From Cunninghamia lanceolata (lineage: Eukaryota > Streptophyta > Pinopsida > Cupressales > Cupressaceae), in contig BSBN01000809.1 in assembly GCA_027924645.1 (NCBI GenBank), positions 43,120,001 to 43,184,000 of the forward strand: a DNA stretch of 64,000 nucleotides, given 5' to 3'. Every line of letters begins with the position of its first letter. Position 1 is the first letter of the stretch. The position numbers were made by a program, and so were the translations under genes. The notes under the pieces were generated by a model. That model was not told the origin of the DNA and did no database searches. It saw nothing but the letters and a program-made list of their open reading frames with translations. Below are positions 45,481 through 56,721 of the stretch, in pieces.

Positions 45481-46318
45481 ATTTGAATTCCCAATCCACA
45501 TGCAGCCTTAGTTTTAGGCTTGGGAAAGGCTTGGCAACCCAACCCTTAGCCTTTGATGTGCAACTAAAAAACTAAGGCAAGTTTAAGAGAAATGTCAAAC
45601 TTTGATGATATAGTTGATGGACCTTTTTTATGAATTAATCTACGAAATTAAAACCCATTATAGAACACGATGTCTAGTTTCTAAATATATAAGTTTTGTT
45701 AAGATTGGTTTATGTTTGATATTTTTTAATTAATTTTTAAGCAAACTGGTCTATAAACTTGAAATATCAAGTTTTTTTATTTTTTAATAACTTTTTTTGG
45801 TTGATTTTTTTTAAAAAAAATTATATGACATCAATCTTCAGACAATTCTCTACACAATGAAAAAAAATCAAAAAATGTTTAGTTTAGGTCCAATTATGCT
45901 ATCCGTACATGTTGATTATTAAAAATAGCAATTAGGGCCAATAAAAATTTAATAAAAAAAATATTCAGAAAAAAATTACAAAAAAAAAATCCTCATTAAT
46001 CTTCATGTTGTTAGGTATCTTTTCCCAAAAGGAATTAGAATAATACTTTCATTTAGGTCAAAAAGTGGTGTCCGTACACGTGCATGGTATGGTAAAAAAA
46101 TAACTTTTAAAAAGTGATTTTTATAAATACCTATCAAAATTAAATTTTTGTCATCTAGGTTTTTGAAAAAATTACATATTTAGAAATTAGATTTAAAATA
46201 CTAAATTTCATATTACTGACTTTTTTCAAGATTCATTGTGTAAGTGCTTTAAATTTTTAGTCCAAATGTGACAAATTCAAAAAAATAGCAAAAACACTTC
46301 CACTTTTTGCATCAGCCC
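45481..46318. other. Right terminal region of the DNA transposon
   Basis: AT-rich, without a gene. Two related words containing tccgtacac/tccgtacat lie near 45900 and 46070. The terminus reads ...tgcatcagccc. The left array lies within 65 bp of its end, whereas the right array is about 840 bp inside, so the ends are asymmetric. Confidence 0.5.
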
Positions 46319-46322
46319 CCAA
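46319..46322 (+). repeat. Right target-site duplication CCAA
   Basis: Matches 33174-33177. Copia gag resumes directly after it. Confidence 0.65.
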
Positions 46323-46496
46323 CCTTTCCCATTCATATGGACTCACATCATCAAGCTTCTTCTCTTTTTGAATAGACAAATACTAGTTTATTTCTTCCAG
46401 CAAATCCTCCATTTTAAGCTTCCACAACTCATACCCCATACTGTTGAACTTCTCAATGTCCAATTGAGAGGTTGAAGCAGCACTGGATGCAGTCAT
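46323..46496 (-). pseudogene. Copia A gag N-terminus
   Basis: Starts at Met 46496 (MTASSAASTSQLDIEKFNSM), about 110 nt inside the 5' LTR, and reads YELWKLKMEDLLEE, an in-frame TAG, then YEWERL at the DNA transposon insertion point. This is the typical beginning of copia gag. The rest lies at 32560-33177. Confidence 0.8.
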
Positions 46497-46592
46497 AATA
46501 TCAACTCTAGATTTAGAAACACAAACAACCAAATCTCCCACTGTAGCTACACAACCTTCACACTACCACCCAAGAGTCAAAGTTAGCCACGC

Positions 46593-46604
46593 TCTGATAC
46601 CAAA
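46593..46604 (-). promoter_or_regulatory. Copia A primer-binding site
   Basis: On the minus strand this reads TTTGGTATCAGAGC directly after the LTR; TGGTATCAGAGC is complementary to the 3' end of plant initiator tRNA-Met. Confidence 0.88.
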
Positions 46605-47506
46605 TGTTAGAAAATGAAGACAACAACTACTCAAATAGAAATATGATTTCAATATGTTAATGATCTCAAATAGTGTATTATCTATAGAGATTTTATTCAA
46701 AAATCAAATCACAACACAAGAACAAACACCATAGAAGAATTACACAAGATATAATGTGGAGAAACCCTTTTGGGTAAAAAACTCCACTAAGAAAATAGGC
46801 TCAAGTTGTATTATCTTCGAAAACTGAATAACATAATACATGCACTTCCTTCTTCTCTCCAACCTTCTCTCCAGTAGAACCTATGTACAAAAATGTCATA
46901 CTACAACAATTACATAGAAATTTACTTATAGAAGAGTTTTCCCTTCAATCTAGGCGTCCACTTTCTCTCACGAGAATCTCCAACACGCAAACATTAAATG
47001 CCTACTTACAAGCTCATGCCACTTGTCCAAAATCAACCATGCAAAGTTGGGCGCCCAAGGCTAAATATGGTCTCTTATAGCATCTTATGACATGTCATAA
47101 CTGTCATAGATTTCTCTAGAAAGTATCTTCCCAAGATGGGTGCCTAGGGCTAAACATAGCATCTTACACTTATTAAATATCTATCATATGTCATCATAGT
47201 ACCATAGAATCTTATGACAACTTGTAGTTGTTATAGATTCTCTTACATGCATTCACCAACATTATGACGTGTATCATACATGCTAAAAATAGAAGATTCC
47301 TCCAAGGTGGCACCTACCCTGATTTACTCATGATTTTTACAATTGCCAACTGTAAATGTCACTCCATAATTACCTTTGATAAGTCCAGAATTAACACCGT
47401 CAGTGAAATTACCTCATTCCCGTATGGGTAATTACATATTATAAATAATAAAATGGAATAAATACAATATTGGGATTTACAAGGTTAATGGAACCTCATC
47501 CCAACA
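46605..47506 (-). repeat. Copia A 5' LTR
   Basis: 902 bp, TG...CA, aligned along its length with 10409-11316. Followed by the TSD ATATT at 47507-47511. Confidence 0.88.
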
Positions 47507-47511
47507 ATATT
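47507..47511 (+). repeat. Right target-site duplication ATATT of copia A
   Basis: Matches 10404-10408. Confidence 0.8.
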
Positions 47512-47599
47512 CTTGCTTGTAATAACATTTTGGCATAATCATTTCCTATGAGTTTGTAGCCCCAAAATTTGAAATGTATAATGGTAAGGGGACCCTCTA

Positions 47600-48560
47600 T
47601 CTTGTTGATAGTTTGGGTACAAATACAATAAAAACTATTGATCCTTAGTGTTTACAAATTCATCTACATGATAGAGCATGTATGGAAATAGAAATAAAAT
47701 TAAAAACATGCAATACCATAAGAAAACTGATATGCATGGGGAAAACCCTTTCAAGTATTTAAAAATCCACCACCAAAGAAAGCACAAGTTTATATTAATC
47801 ACAAATGTAGAGTATATTAACACAACTTCCCCCTTAAATATAGTAGCATTCTAATAGTAATATAACCTATAAAAAGCCATGAAAACTACTATCTAATGGC
47901 TCTAATATATATAGGCAAATATAATCTAGGAAGCTAGAAATGGTTTCTACTACAATGGACTCAAACCATGAGTCAAGTAGTCAATATGCAAAAGAGACCT
48001 CATTAAATGTGTATGGGAGTTACAAGCATCTTTCTAGAATCTTCAAGACTTTTCTCATGAACTTGGTCGTCCATCTTCACTAGGAGACAAAAATAGTCTA
48101 CTAGATGACAAAATAATAATTCTCCAAGTCCAAAAAAGGAAGCCAACTTATTACACATCATCATAGATGCTTTCTTACGCATATTACAACATCATATATA
48201 CTTATTAAATGTCTTACAACACTATAAATAGTCATAGATCCCCTACCACTTCATGTCAAGTGTCGAATGATACCTTACAATCCTTCTTCCCACATTCTGC
48301 CACATACACGCATTCCAAGTCACCTAGAGAATTATAATTCATTATAAATATCCATAAACTCATGTGCATGTCCAAGTTGACCGTCTTCATGATTCTTGGA
48401 TATGAACTAATAATTAATTTTCTTAAATAAATAAATTATAATATAGTTTAAAAGGATTGCAAGGTGAATATCATCCCTAGTCCCAAAAATTTCCTAGTTG
48501 ATATTTATATTGCAATGCCCCAATAGGGAACACAGTGAATGAATCAAGGGCTAGGAGAGG
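47600..48560 (-). repeat. Diverged copia LTR-like segment
   Basis: The order of words resembles the copia A LTR (ggggaaaaccctttcaagta, aaaatccaccacc, a run of stops near tcttacaac). It lies directly 3' on the minus strand of a copia RNase H remnant. Too decayed to set ends or find a duplication. Confidence 0.4.
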
Positions 48561-48584
48561 TAGGTCTCATATATAGCCTCCTTG

Positions 48585-49000
48585 CACCAACATAATTTCT
48601 CTATGCTCACTACCTTAGTGAGTGACTAGGCAACATTCCCCAAAGTGTCTTCCTTTTGAGCCATGACCTATCCACCCTCAACAATCTAACAAATAAAATG
48701 ATACTACACATCAATGTGTTTAGTATGAGCATGATACATAAGGTTCTTAGTCAAACAAATTACACTCTAATTGTCACATCCAATAATTATATTTTGACTA
48801 ATAAAACCAATACTTGAGCATAGTCTCTATAGCCATACTACCCCATTGCAAGCATGTGTTGGAACCATATACTCTAATTTTGTAGTTAAAAGAGATACTA
48901 TAGGTTGTCTCTTACACATCCAACTAATTGCACCACCAAATAGAGTGAACACATAGCCACTTGTAGACCTATCAAATTTTGTAGCCTAATTAGAATAATT
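48585..49000 (-). pseudogene. Decayed copia RNase H fragment
   Basis: In minus-strand reading, remnants of STSGYVFTLFGGAISWM and the following RNase H region are visible, with MYHAHTKHID near the end. Stops and frame changes are frequent. It parallels 11400-11800 of copia A but is much more diverged, so it comes from an older, related element whose upstream part is gone. Confidence 0.65.
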
Positions 49001-50809
49001 GAAGCCTTGGAAGCGATTCAAGTTTGTGATTTGATTCACTTAAGGCTTGAAGATTTCAAAAGCCTTTAAGTTCTTGCAAAAGCATTGCTTAAATCTGAAT
49101 GCATATAGATAGTCTACCTTTATTTTCAAAGTTTGTTGCCTAATTGATGATTAAACATCGATCACATAACTAAGATCTATAATCATGATAACTTCTTTTA
49201 TGATCTTTTGGATGGTATCTGGATAAACATGTAGCCTTTACTTAAACCAAGGATGTAGATAATGAAAATCAAGGTTAGGATCAAGGATATATTTTCTTTT
49301 TTGTTACTTGCATACCATAGTGTAATTTGAATTGGTCATTATTAACCTCTTATTTATTATCCCCTGGTGGGAATAGATCCATCTTGATATTAAGTGTACT
49401 TGAAGAAAGAATAATAGGATGATAACATATTGAAAATCATTGAAACTTCTTTTTCCTTTTTACTTATAATAGATGAAACACAACAATCTATCTACGTCAA
49501 ATTTATAGAGGAATCTATCAATCATGTAACGCTTATCCATGCCTTCCAATGCTTCTTGTTAGTTGGTCAAATTGGGTGTGCCTATGCAAAAGATTAAATC
49601 TTTGGATTAGTAAAGGGATATAATTAGTGCTTATGGAAATGATATCTAAGTTCTAGTTCTATTCTATCATAGTTAAATTTTAGTAGATAGAGAAATTATT
49701 GGTAGATCTTTATTACAGGTAGTATTTATAATCTTGTTAATTGAAGGGATATGATTGACCTTGGTAATTATAGTTTTTATGATCAAGGTGTTTTGGAGCA
49801 ATGGGATCAAGAATGTTTTGAGAAATCTTCCAAACCAAACCACTTAGTTGAATTGAACAAGAATTATTTCTTGGACATGTGAATTTAGGTAAACCCTATC
49901 ATATAAACAAAACTTAAACGTTAAACATTCACTTTAGGTGTTTTATGTGTCCTTTTATTAATTCCATCCCTATTTCACCTGAGTGGGTGGCAGTCGATGA
50001 AGAACTGTCTGGGGAAATTGGGCCCTAGAAAGGGTTGCATACCCACTCAAACAATTACATAAACATAGAACAACTAGAACTACATATCACTAAGTAACAA
50101 ATCCTTGTGTACCTTGATCATGTGGATATAGGGTATGTAGGTAGTCTGGGAAATGAAGTATGTTCCCAGTACTCGGTCATCAGGATTGCGTGAGGATTAA
50201 AACCATCAATGATAATTGAAAAACCTTAGCACCTAATTGCTTTGATAAATCTCTCAAAAAAATTGTTCTACTTCAAGTAATATTTCTGTGTTTCATGTTT
50301 TTGGTATGTGGGTCTTTACAAGAAGTCTAGAAGAAGTCCATGACTTTGGAAATGATGAAGGAGGGATGACTATGCAGGAATGGGGGAAAGTGGAGAAAGA
50401 AAGGAAACTTGGACAATGTGTGAAAGTGTGAGAGAGTTCTGTAAGTCCACAAAGGAAGTTGGCTCTTTGAGGAAGAATGTGGAGAAAAGGTGTTTGTGAA
50501 ATTAAGGGAAAAGTTTGAACATCCAAGTGGGGTATGCAATCTATCAAATTAGAGAAGGAAAGTAGGGATGTGGGAAATAAGGGGTATAAAGGACTTCACT
50601 AAAGGTGCAAAGGTCTATGAGAAGTCCACAAACCTACAAAATGATAGAAAATGAATATCTAGACTCCCTAGACTTAGAAATTTCATAGAAGAAGACCCCA
50701 ACACAAGGATTTAAATGGATGAAAATGCAACATAGAACATGACACAAAAAAGATAACACATTTATGACTTCTTAGATTGACAATTTATGATGGGCTAACA
50801 CAATGCCAA
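49001..50809. other. Non-coding stretch
   Basis: No gene, LTR or tandem array is recognised. The overlapping minus-strand frames at 50293-50547 have no domain. Confidence 0.4.
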
Positions 50810-50814
50810 AGGAC
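50810..50814 (+). repeat. Left target-site duplication AGGAC of copia B
   Basis: Repeated at 56717-56721, outside the other LTR. Confidence 0.85.
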
Positions 50815-52141
50815 TATTGGAATTAGGCTAGACAACTAAGAGGGGGGGTGAATCAGTTGTCCCACAAATTTAACCTTTTCTAACTTTAATCTTCTTTCAC
50901 AACATACAAACAGATTAATGATGTAAACTTTAAAGCATGAATCAACAACACATGAGCAGAAACAAAATGAACACACTTGACACCAAGATTTTAACGTGGA
51001 AACCTGGTTAAGGGAAAACCATGATGGGGTTAACCCACAAGATTCATACCCTGTCAAAAGTACTTGAAAGAAATGGGAAGACACTTGCCTTTGGGTGCAT
51101 TGCCCAGAGCTCACTATTCAAAAGAGGCTCATTGCCTAAAAGAATTTATGTGTAATACAGAAAGATCAACTGAGAAATAGCATCTTCATCATGTCTGGTT
51201 CAGTCTCATTGAAAGCTCACAAAAACTTCTACTCTACCCCCAAACACTTCTTCACTATCACTTCATCCTTTACTACTCTTGTTCTTCTACTTCTCCTCTC
51301 TTTTGCTCTACCTCTGTACCTTTCTTATGATTTTATCATTTTTGCACAAGGACACATTTCCACAACTCATCAACAAATATTTATACGCTTCATCAACCTT
51401 GGGATAAACATCAAGGTTGGCTTGACTTAATGCAAATCACTATATCATCAGCCAAACATGGCTGGGGCTTAAATCTTCCTTGAACAATATGCTGCGCTCT
51501 AGAGAATTTCTCTAAGATCATCTGCAACATGCTTGAATCATCCGGTCGGCCAAGACTGGGAAAAACAACACCAAGGAAGAAATCTTCAACAACAAGCTCA
51601 GTCTTCAATGCGGACCTCCAACACAGTAGGAACACGATCCACAGACCTCCACAAGCACATTGAATTCAGTAATAACATCCGCACTACTCCAAATCAACAG
51701 AATCACTTGCATCTTCATCTGGTACCTTAATAACATTGTCTGCCATGATTATCACACTAGAAAGATTGCTTGTGGACCTCCAAACCATGAACCACTTGAG
51801 TTGATGACACACACTGACTTCCCAAACATGTCTCTAGATCCGCATATCATATTGTTTCATTTGCAGAACAATCCAGACCAATTTCCTGTCACTTTGTCTC
51901 TTATGAACACTGCAAAAGCTAGTTCTACTCAGATGGCCATAACTTTTTCAAATCTTTATGTGGACCTCTCAAATCTTAACTGGAGCTACTTCAGACAATC
52001 CTCTACACAGCCATATGGTCTGCATACTTAGATCTTCATTAATTTTCTCAATGTCCTCAACATTTTAGTCTTCTAACTAGGTAATAAAATAGGATACAGT
52101 TGACATCAATGACAACACCGCTTAGGCACCTATTTGCAACA
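50815..52141 (-). repeat. Copia B 3' LTR
   Basis: 1327 bp, starting TATTGG (TG mutated to TA) and ending GCAACA. A 79-codon frame at 51191-51430 runs against the element and recurs in the other LTR at 55711-55950. Confidence 0.88.
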
Positions 52142-52158
52142 ATCTCCCCCTTTGTCAT
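52142..52158 (-). promoter_or_regulatory. Copia B polypurine tract
   Basis: On the minus strand this reads caaagggggagat directly before TGTTGC, the start of the 3' LTR. Confidence 0.8.
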
Positions 52159-52451
52159 TGATGGCAACATATGATGTGAAAAGCTGATTTAACCATCAAG
52201 ACAAGAACTTCTCCCCCTTTCTCTTATAGCTCCCCCTTTTACCAGTAGCTAGTTTTTCACATGACTTATCTCCCTCTTTGACATTAATGGCAAAGGGCAC
52301 ATATTTGCAATCTTTTCTCCCCCTTTTTGTTTCAGATTGATCTCCAAAATTTGCATACTGACTACTCCTCCTTAGTAGTATCTCCTTAACATCAATCTGG
52401 ATCACAAGATATGACTATGAATTCCACTAAACTGATGCACCCTAGTGCATC
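52159..52451 (-). other. Copia B region between pol and the polypurine tract
   Basis: Non-coding, with several purine-rich runs on the minus strand (aaagggggaga, gaaagggggagaa, aaaaagggggagaa). These are additional PPT-like copies, as seen in some copia elements. Confidence 0.6.
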
Positions 52452-53237
52452 TTAGTTCTGATCGGGAGGGGTAATAACCCCTAACTTCTCTCTGAGATAC
52501 TCAAAAGTATCCTTGGGTAGAGGCTTAGTGAAAATATCTACAATCTGATCCTTTGAAGAAACAAACTCCAATCTAACTTCATTGTCATTAACCTTCTCCC
52601 TTAAGAAGTGAAACTTGATTGATATATGCGTTGTCTTTGAATGCAACACCGGATTCTTTGAGATGCTTATTGCACTTGAATTATCACAGAAGATTGTAAC
52701 AGGCTCCTCAAACACAATTCTGATGTCTTTCAAAATTTGCTTCATCCATAGAACTTGAGTACAATTATTTTCTACTTCTATATACTATGCCTCTGCAATA
52801 GACAGAGATATTGCCTCTTGTTTTTTGCTCATCCAAGAAATTAATCTCCTTCTCAAGAAGAATGCACCACCACTAGTACTTTTCCTATCATCCACATCTC
52901 CTGCCCAATCAGCATTTGTGTATGCATGAAGAGTGAAGTTATTATCCTTTGGATACCATAAGCCATAATCAAGTGTCCCTTTGAGATATCTAAAAATTCT
53001 TTTGATTGCTACAACATGTGATTCTCTAGGATTAGCTTGAAATCTAGCAACAAGTCCAACTGCATTCATGATATTAGGTCTGGTCTGAGTCAGATAGAGT
53101 AGTCCTCCAATCATTGATCTATACCTTTTCTGATTTGCCTTAGGGGAGTCGTCATCTTTACTCAACTTGCATCCAGTTACCATAGGTGTAATCACTGGTT
53201 TTGAATCTTCCATTCCAAACTTTTTCAACAATTCTCT
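52452..53237 (-). pseudogene. Copia B RT C-terminus and RNase H
   Basis: From the junction at about 53237 the frame reads KKFGMEDSKPVITPMVTGCKLS, YRSMIGGLLYLTQTRPNIMNAV and YLKGTLDYGLWYPK. The RNase H domain follows (YTNADWAGDVDDRKSTSGG, SWMSKKQEAISLS). One TAG at about 52782 precedes VTIFCDNSSAISISKNPV and VDIFTKPLPKDTFEYLREKLGV, the standard copia pol end. The fold is otherwise well conserved. Confidence 0.88.
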
Positions 53238-53870
53238 CATAGCTTCTCTCCAATAGACTTGTGGAACATTTGCTTCCATCATCATGGTCCTAGCAGCTTC
53301 TTGAATGGTCCGGTTCTTTCTTTCCACAACTCCATTCAACTGAGGAGTCCTAGGAGCAGATAACTATCTTTTTATTCCATGCTTTTCACAGAATGTATCA
53401 AACTCACCGGAGGTAAATTATTCACCTCTGTCAGATCGTAGACACTTTATTTTCTCACCAATCTCATTTCCACCATAACCTTGAACACCTTGAACTTGTC
53501 AAGAGCTTCTGATTTTTCTTTCAAGAAGGTTACCCACATCATCCGGGAGTAATCATCAATCAGCAACACAAAATATATGTCTCCTTGCACACTCCTAATT
53601 CTTGCAGGACCACATAGATCAATATGCACAAGTTCCAGCCGTCCACTTGAAAATTGTTCTTTACTCTTGAATAAATTTTTGTTTTGTTTACCCAATTAAC
53701 ATTCTCTACACATGCTATCAGCAGGTTTCACAAGTTTTGGAAGATCTCTCATAGCTTGAGTAGAACTTATCTTGACAATGTTATCAAAATTCACATGACA
53801 CATTCTCCTATGCCATAGCCAACTCTGATCAATCTGAGAAATCAAACAACTTTTCCTAGAACTACTTAAA
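53238..53870 (-). pseudogene. Copia B integrase, fused to RT remnant
   Basis: The zinc region ends in MCRECQLGKQNKN-like sequence. The core has LVHIDLCGPARI with the first catalytic Asp, FVLLIDDYSRMMWVTFLKEK, an SDRGE-like second Asp site followed by a stop, and NGVVERKNRTIQEAARTMM with the catalytic Glu (53339 downward). The text YWREAM then joins directly to RELLKKFGM of RT: the distal integrase and about 900 nt of RT are missing without loss of frame. Confidence 0.85.
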
Positions 53871-53969
53871 TGAAAGATGTTACCTTTGGTCTAAGTACCA
53901 GATGCAATTTCAATTCTGAAACTTTCCAAGATTCTACATTTTCTGTCCTTGAATCGAAGATCATAACCC

Positions 53970-55275
53970 TTGTCAACCAACTGTCCACCACTAAGAAGAT
54001 TATGCTTCAATCTTTCCACATACAAAACATTATTAGTGTTATTCTTACTATCAAAAGAGATGGATCTCTGCCATGGATTCTACCAGCTGAGTTGTCTCCA
54101 AATTTCACAATTCCACCTTCATATTTTTCAAAGCTTACAAACTTACTTTTATCACCAGTCATATGATGAGAACATCCACTGCCAATTACCCATTCATCTT
54201 TTTCTACAACCTGAGTAACCAAGGCACTTTCCACATTTACACAACTAGTAGATTCAGTAGGCACCGGATCTTCTTCTTTGATAGAAATGAACACCCAGTC
54301 ACTTTTAGTGGAACCTCCATGATCATATTCATCATCTGTGACTCCTTCACCAGCTTCTTGGATATAGTAGCATTTCTTCTGAACTCTAGGTCTATTAGGG
54401 TTTGGCTTTGAACCCCTCTCCAGACACCTTGAGGCAAAATGACCAATCTTATTACAAGCAAAACATTTGAATGGCAACTTTTCTTCATACTTATTAGATC
54501 CTCTTAGCAATCTTTTGGCAAAAAGGGCTTCAATTTCATCAAACTTAGTTTCATCATCTTCAAGATCCTTCCTTGTCTTGTCAAATCTATTTGATCTTCT
54601 TGAAGAGCTTTCACCCAGATCATATCTTTGTTTTCCATGAATACTGGCTTTAAATGTAGATTCAGACTTAGGAAGAGAATCACCAAACTCACTCAATTCA
54701 AATGTTGAAAGCTTACCAACCAACTGATCCCTTGTAACAGTTTTCACAGTCTTGATCTCTTTAATGGCAGCAACTTTATTCTTGTATGTCGGAGGTAAGG
54801 ATCTAAGCACTTTGGCAACAATCTCTGATTCATCCAATACTGCACCAGCACTCCTGATACCAGTCACAAGTTCATTTACCTTCTTCATGTAGGAAGTAAT
54901 GTTTTCATCTTCACTCATCATAAACCTTTCGTATTTACCCTTCAGGCTCTGTAGCTTGACACATTTGACATGTTTATGACCTTCATACAGAGTTTCCAAC
55001 TTTTTCTAGATTTTATGAGCAGTTTTGAATTCCAGGACATTTGTCATCTCTGTATCAGTCAGGGCACTCAACAATGCTTCTTTAGCTTAAATATTGTATT
55101 CAACATTGTTAAGTTCGTCTAGAGTTGTAGCACCTTTCTCTAGAATCTTATACTCATCCTTAGTTATCAACCAAAATGCATCACCCATACATTGCAAATG
55201 ACACTGCATGCGTACCTTCCAAAGGGAGTAATTTGTTCCATCAAATCTCAGACTTTCCTTCTTGTAAGTCGACAT
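53970..55275 (-). pseudogene. gag: Copia B gag and protease
   Basis: Starts at Met 55275 (MSTYKKESLRFDGTNYSLWK). The same frame passes two stops (near 55087 and 55010) into the open segment 54007-54999. Gag motifs: LQSLKGKYERFMMSEDENI, VLRSLPPTYKNKV and EFGDSLPKSE. The zinc knuckle CFACNKIGHFASRCLE is complete (CX2CX4HX4C). The protease site reads WVIGSGCSHHMTGD, with Gly where the catalytic Asp of DSG is expected. The gag start follows the primer-binding site by about 40 nt. Confidence 0.88.
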
Positions 55276-55316
55276 CTTGGATCTCCTCAAGCGGTCAAGC
55301 TTCTTTTAGAGGAACC

Positions 55317-55331
55317 TGACTCTGATACCAA
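55317..55331 (-). promoter_or_regulatory. Copia B primer-binding site
   Basis: On the minus strand this reads TTGGTATCAGAGTC directly after the LTR end AACA, matching initiator tRNA-Met complementarity. Confidence 0.85.
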
Positions 55332-55332
55332 T

Positions 55333-56716
55333 TGTTGGAATTAGACCAGACAATTGAGAGGGGGGGTGAATCAGTTGTCCCACAAATTTAACCTTTTTTG
55401 ACTTTAATCTTCTTTCACAACTTACAAACAGATTAATGATGTAAACTTTAAAGCATGAATCAACAACACATGAGCAGAAACAAAATGAACACACTTGACA
55501 CCAATATTTTTAATGTGAAAACTTAGTTAAGGGAAAACCACGGTGGGAGTTAACCCACAAGATTTGTACCTTGTTAAAAGTACTTGAAAGAAATGGGAAG
55601 GCACTTACCTTCGGACGCACTGCCCAGAGCTCACTGCTCAAAAGAGGCTCACTGCCTACAGGAATTTATGTTTAATATAGAAAGATCAACTGATAAATAG
55701 CATCTTCATCATGTCTAGTTTAGTCTCATTAAAAGCTCACAAAAACTTTTGCTCTACGCCCAAACACTTCTTCACTATCTCTTCATCCTTTACTACTCTT
55801 GTTCTTCTGCTTCTCCTCTCTTCTACTCTGCCTCTATACCTTTCTTATGATTTTATCATTTTTGCACAAGGACACATTTCCACAACTCATCAACAAGTAT
55901 TTATACGCTTCATCAACCTTAGAATAAACATCAAGGTCAGCTTGACTTAATGTGAGTCACTATACCGTCGGCCAAACATGACTGGGGCTTAAATCTTCCT
56001 CGAACAATATGCCACGCTCCAGAGAATTGCTCTAAGATCATCCACAACACGCTTAAATCATCCGGTCAGCCAAGACTGGGAAAAACAACAACACCAAGGA
56101 AGAAATCTTCAACAACAAGCTCAATCTTTAATGCGGACCTCCAACACAGCAAGCACACGATCTAGAGACCTCCACAAACACATTGAATTCAGTAATAACA
56201 TCTGCACTACTTCAAATCAACATAATCACTTGCATCTTCATCCAGTACCTTAAGAACACTGTTTGCCATGACTGTCACACTAGAAAGATTGCCTGCGGAC
56301 CTCCGAATCATGAACCACTTGAGTTGATGACACACACTAACTTCCCAAACATGTCTCTAGATCCATAGATCATAGTGTTTCATTTGTGGAGCAATCCAGA
56401 CCAATTTCTTGTCACTCTGTCTCTTCTTAACACTACAAAACCTGGTTCTACTCAGATGGCCATAACTTCTTCAAATCTTTATGCGAACCTCTCAAATCTT
56501 AACTAGAGCTATTTCAGATAATCCTCTACACAACCATATGGTCCGCATACTTAGATCTTCATTAATATTCTCAATATCCTCAACATTTCAGTCTTCTGAC
56601 CAGGCAATAAAATAGGATACAGTTGACATCAATGGCGACAAGGATATGTTGACATCAATGGTAACAAGGATATGTTGACATCAATGACAACCCCGCTTAG
56701 GCACCGATTTGCAACA
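55333..56716 (-). repeat. Copia B 5' LTR
   Basis: 1384 bp, TGTTGG...GCAACA. About 57 bp longer than the other LTR, mainly because of a three-copy 26-bp tandem repeat near its right end. Confidence 0.9.
56618..56696 (+). repeat. Three-copy 26-bp tandem repeat in the copia B 5' LTR
   Basis: Units ggatatgttgacatcaatgg-type. The 3' LTR has a single unit at the matching place, so the expansion came after insertion. Confidence 0.88.
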
Positions 56717-56721
56717 AGGAC
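56717..56721 (+). repeat. Right target-site duplication AGGAC of copia B
   Basis: Matches 50810-50814. Confidence 0.85.

Larger units (their letters stand above)
33178..46318. mobile_element. Two-gene DNA transposon of uncertain superfamily (about 13.1 kb)
   Basis: This insert splits copia A gag. Its ends are GGG...CCC with a weak imperfect inverted repeat (12 of the first 19 positions agree) and a probable 4-bp TSD. Contents: a subterminal array of a CpG-rich palindrome on the left (33240-33420) and right (45250-45480), a six-exon gene on the plus strand (36538-38498), and a transposase-like gene on the minus strand (44856 down to 41658). The two genes converge. The transposase has DFAENY, LDKC-QFK and HGKGEHDG blocks. 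A 4-bp duplication and this protein style suggest a Sola-like element, but I cannot confirm that. Both genes are dead. Confidence 0.7.
10409..47506 (-). mobile_element. Ty1/copia LTR retrotransposon A, split by two nested insertions
   Basis: Two related LTRs of about 0.9 kb (10409-11316 and 46605-47506), both bounded TG...CA and flanked by ATATT, define the element. The primer-binding site beside the right LTR and the polypurine tract beside the left LTR show minus-strand orientation, so 46605-47506 is the 5' LTR. Removing the two inserts leaves about 3 kb of internal sequence in the order gag, protease, then RT-RNase H, all with stops. The integrase is missing at a junction near 32230. The inserts are a gypsy element at 12014-31250 and a DNA transposon at 33178-46318. 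The protease-RT-RNase H order and tRNA-Met primer are typical of copia. Confidence 0.85.
50815..56716 (-). mobile_element. Ty1/copia LTR retrotransposon B
   Basis: Minus-strand element with LTRs at 50815-52141 and 55333-56716, TSD AGGAC, primer-binding site for initiator tRNA-Met next to the right LTR and polypurine tract next to the left LTR. The internal region (3.2 kb) runs gag, zinc knuckle, protease, integrase, then directly the end of RT and RNase H. The RT catalytic core has been removed by a deletion that keeps the frame. Stops elsewhere show it is dead. LTR copies are clearly alike, with indels. Confidence 0.9.
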
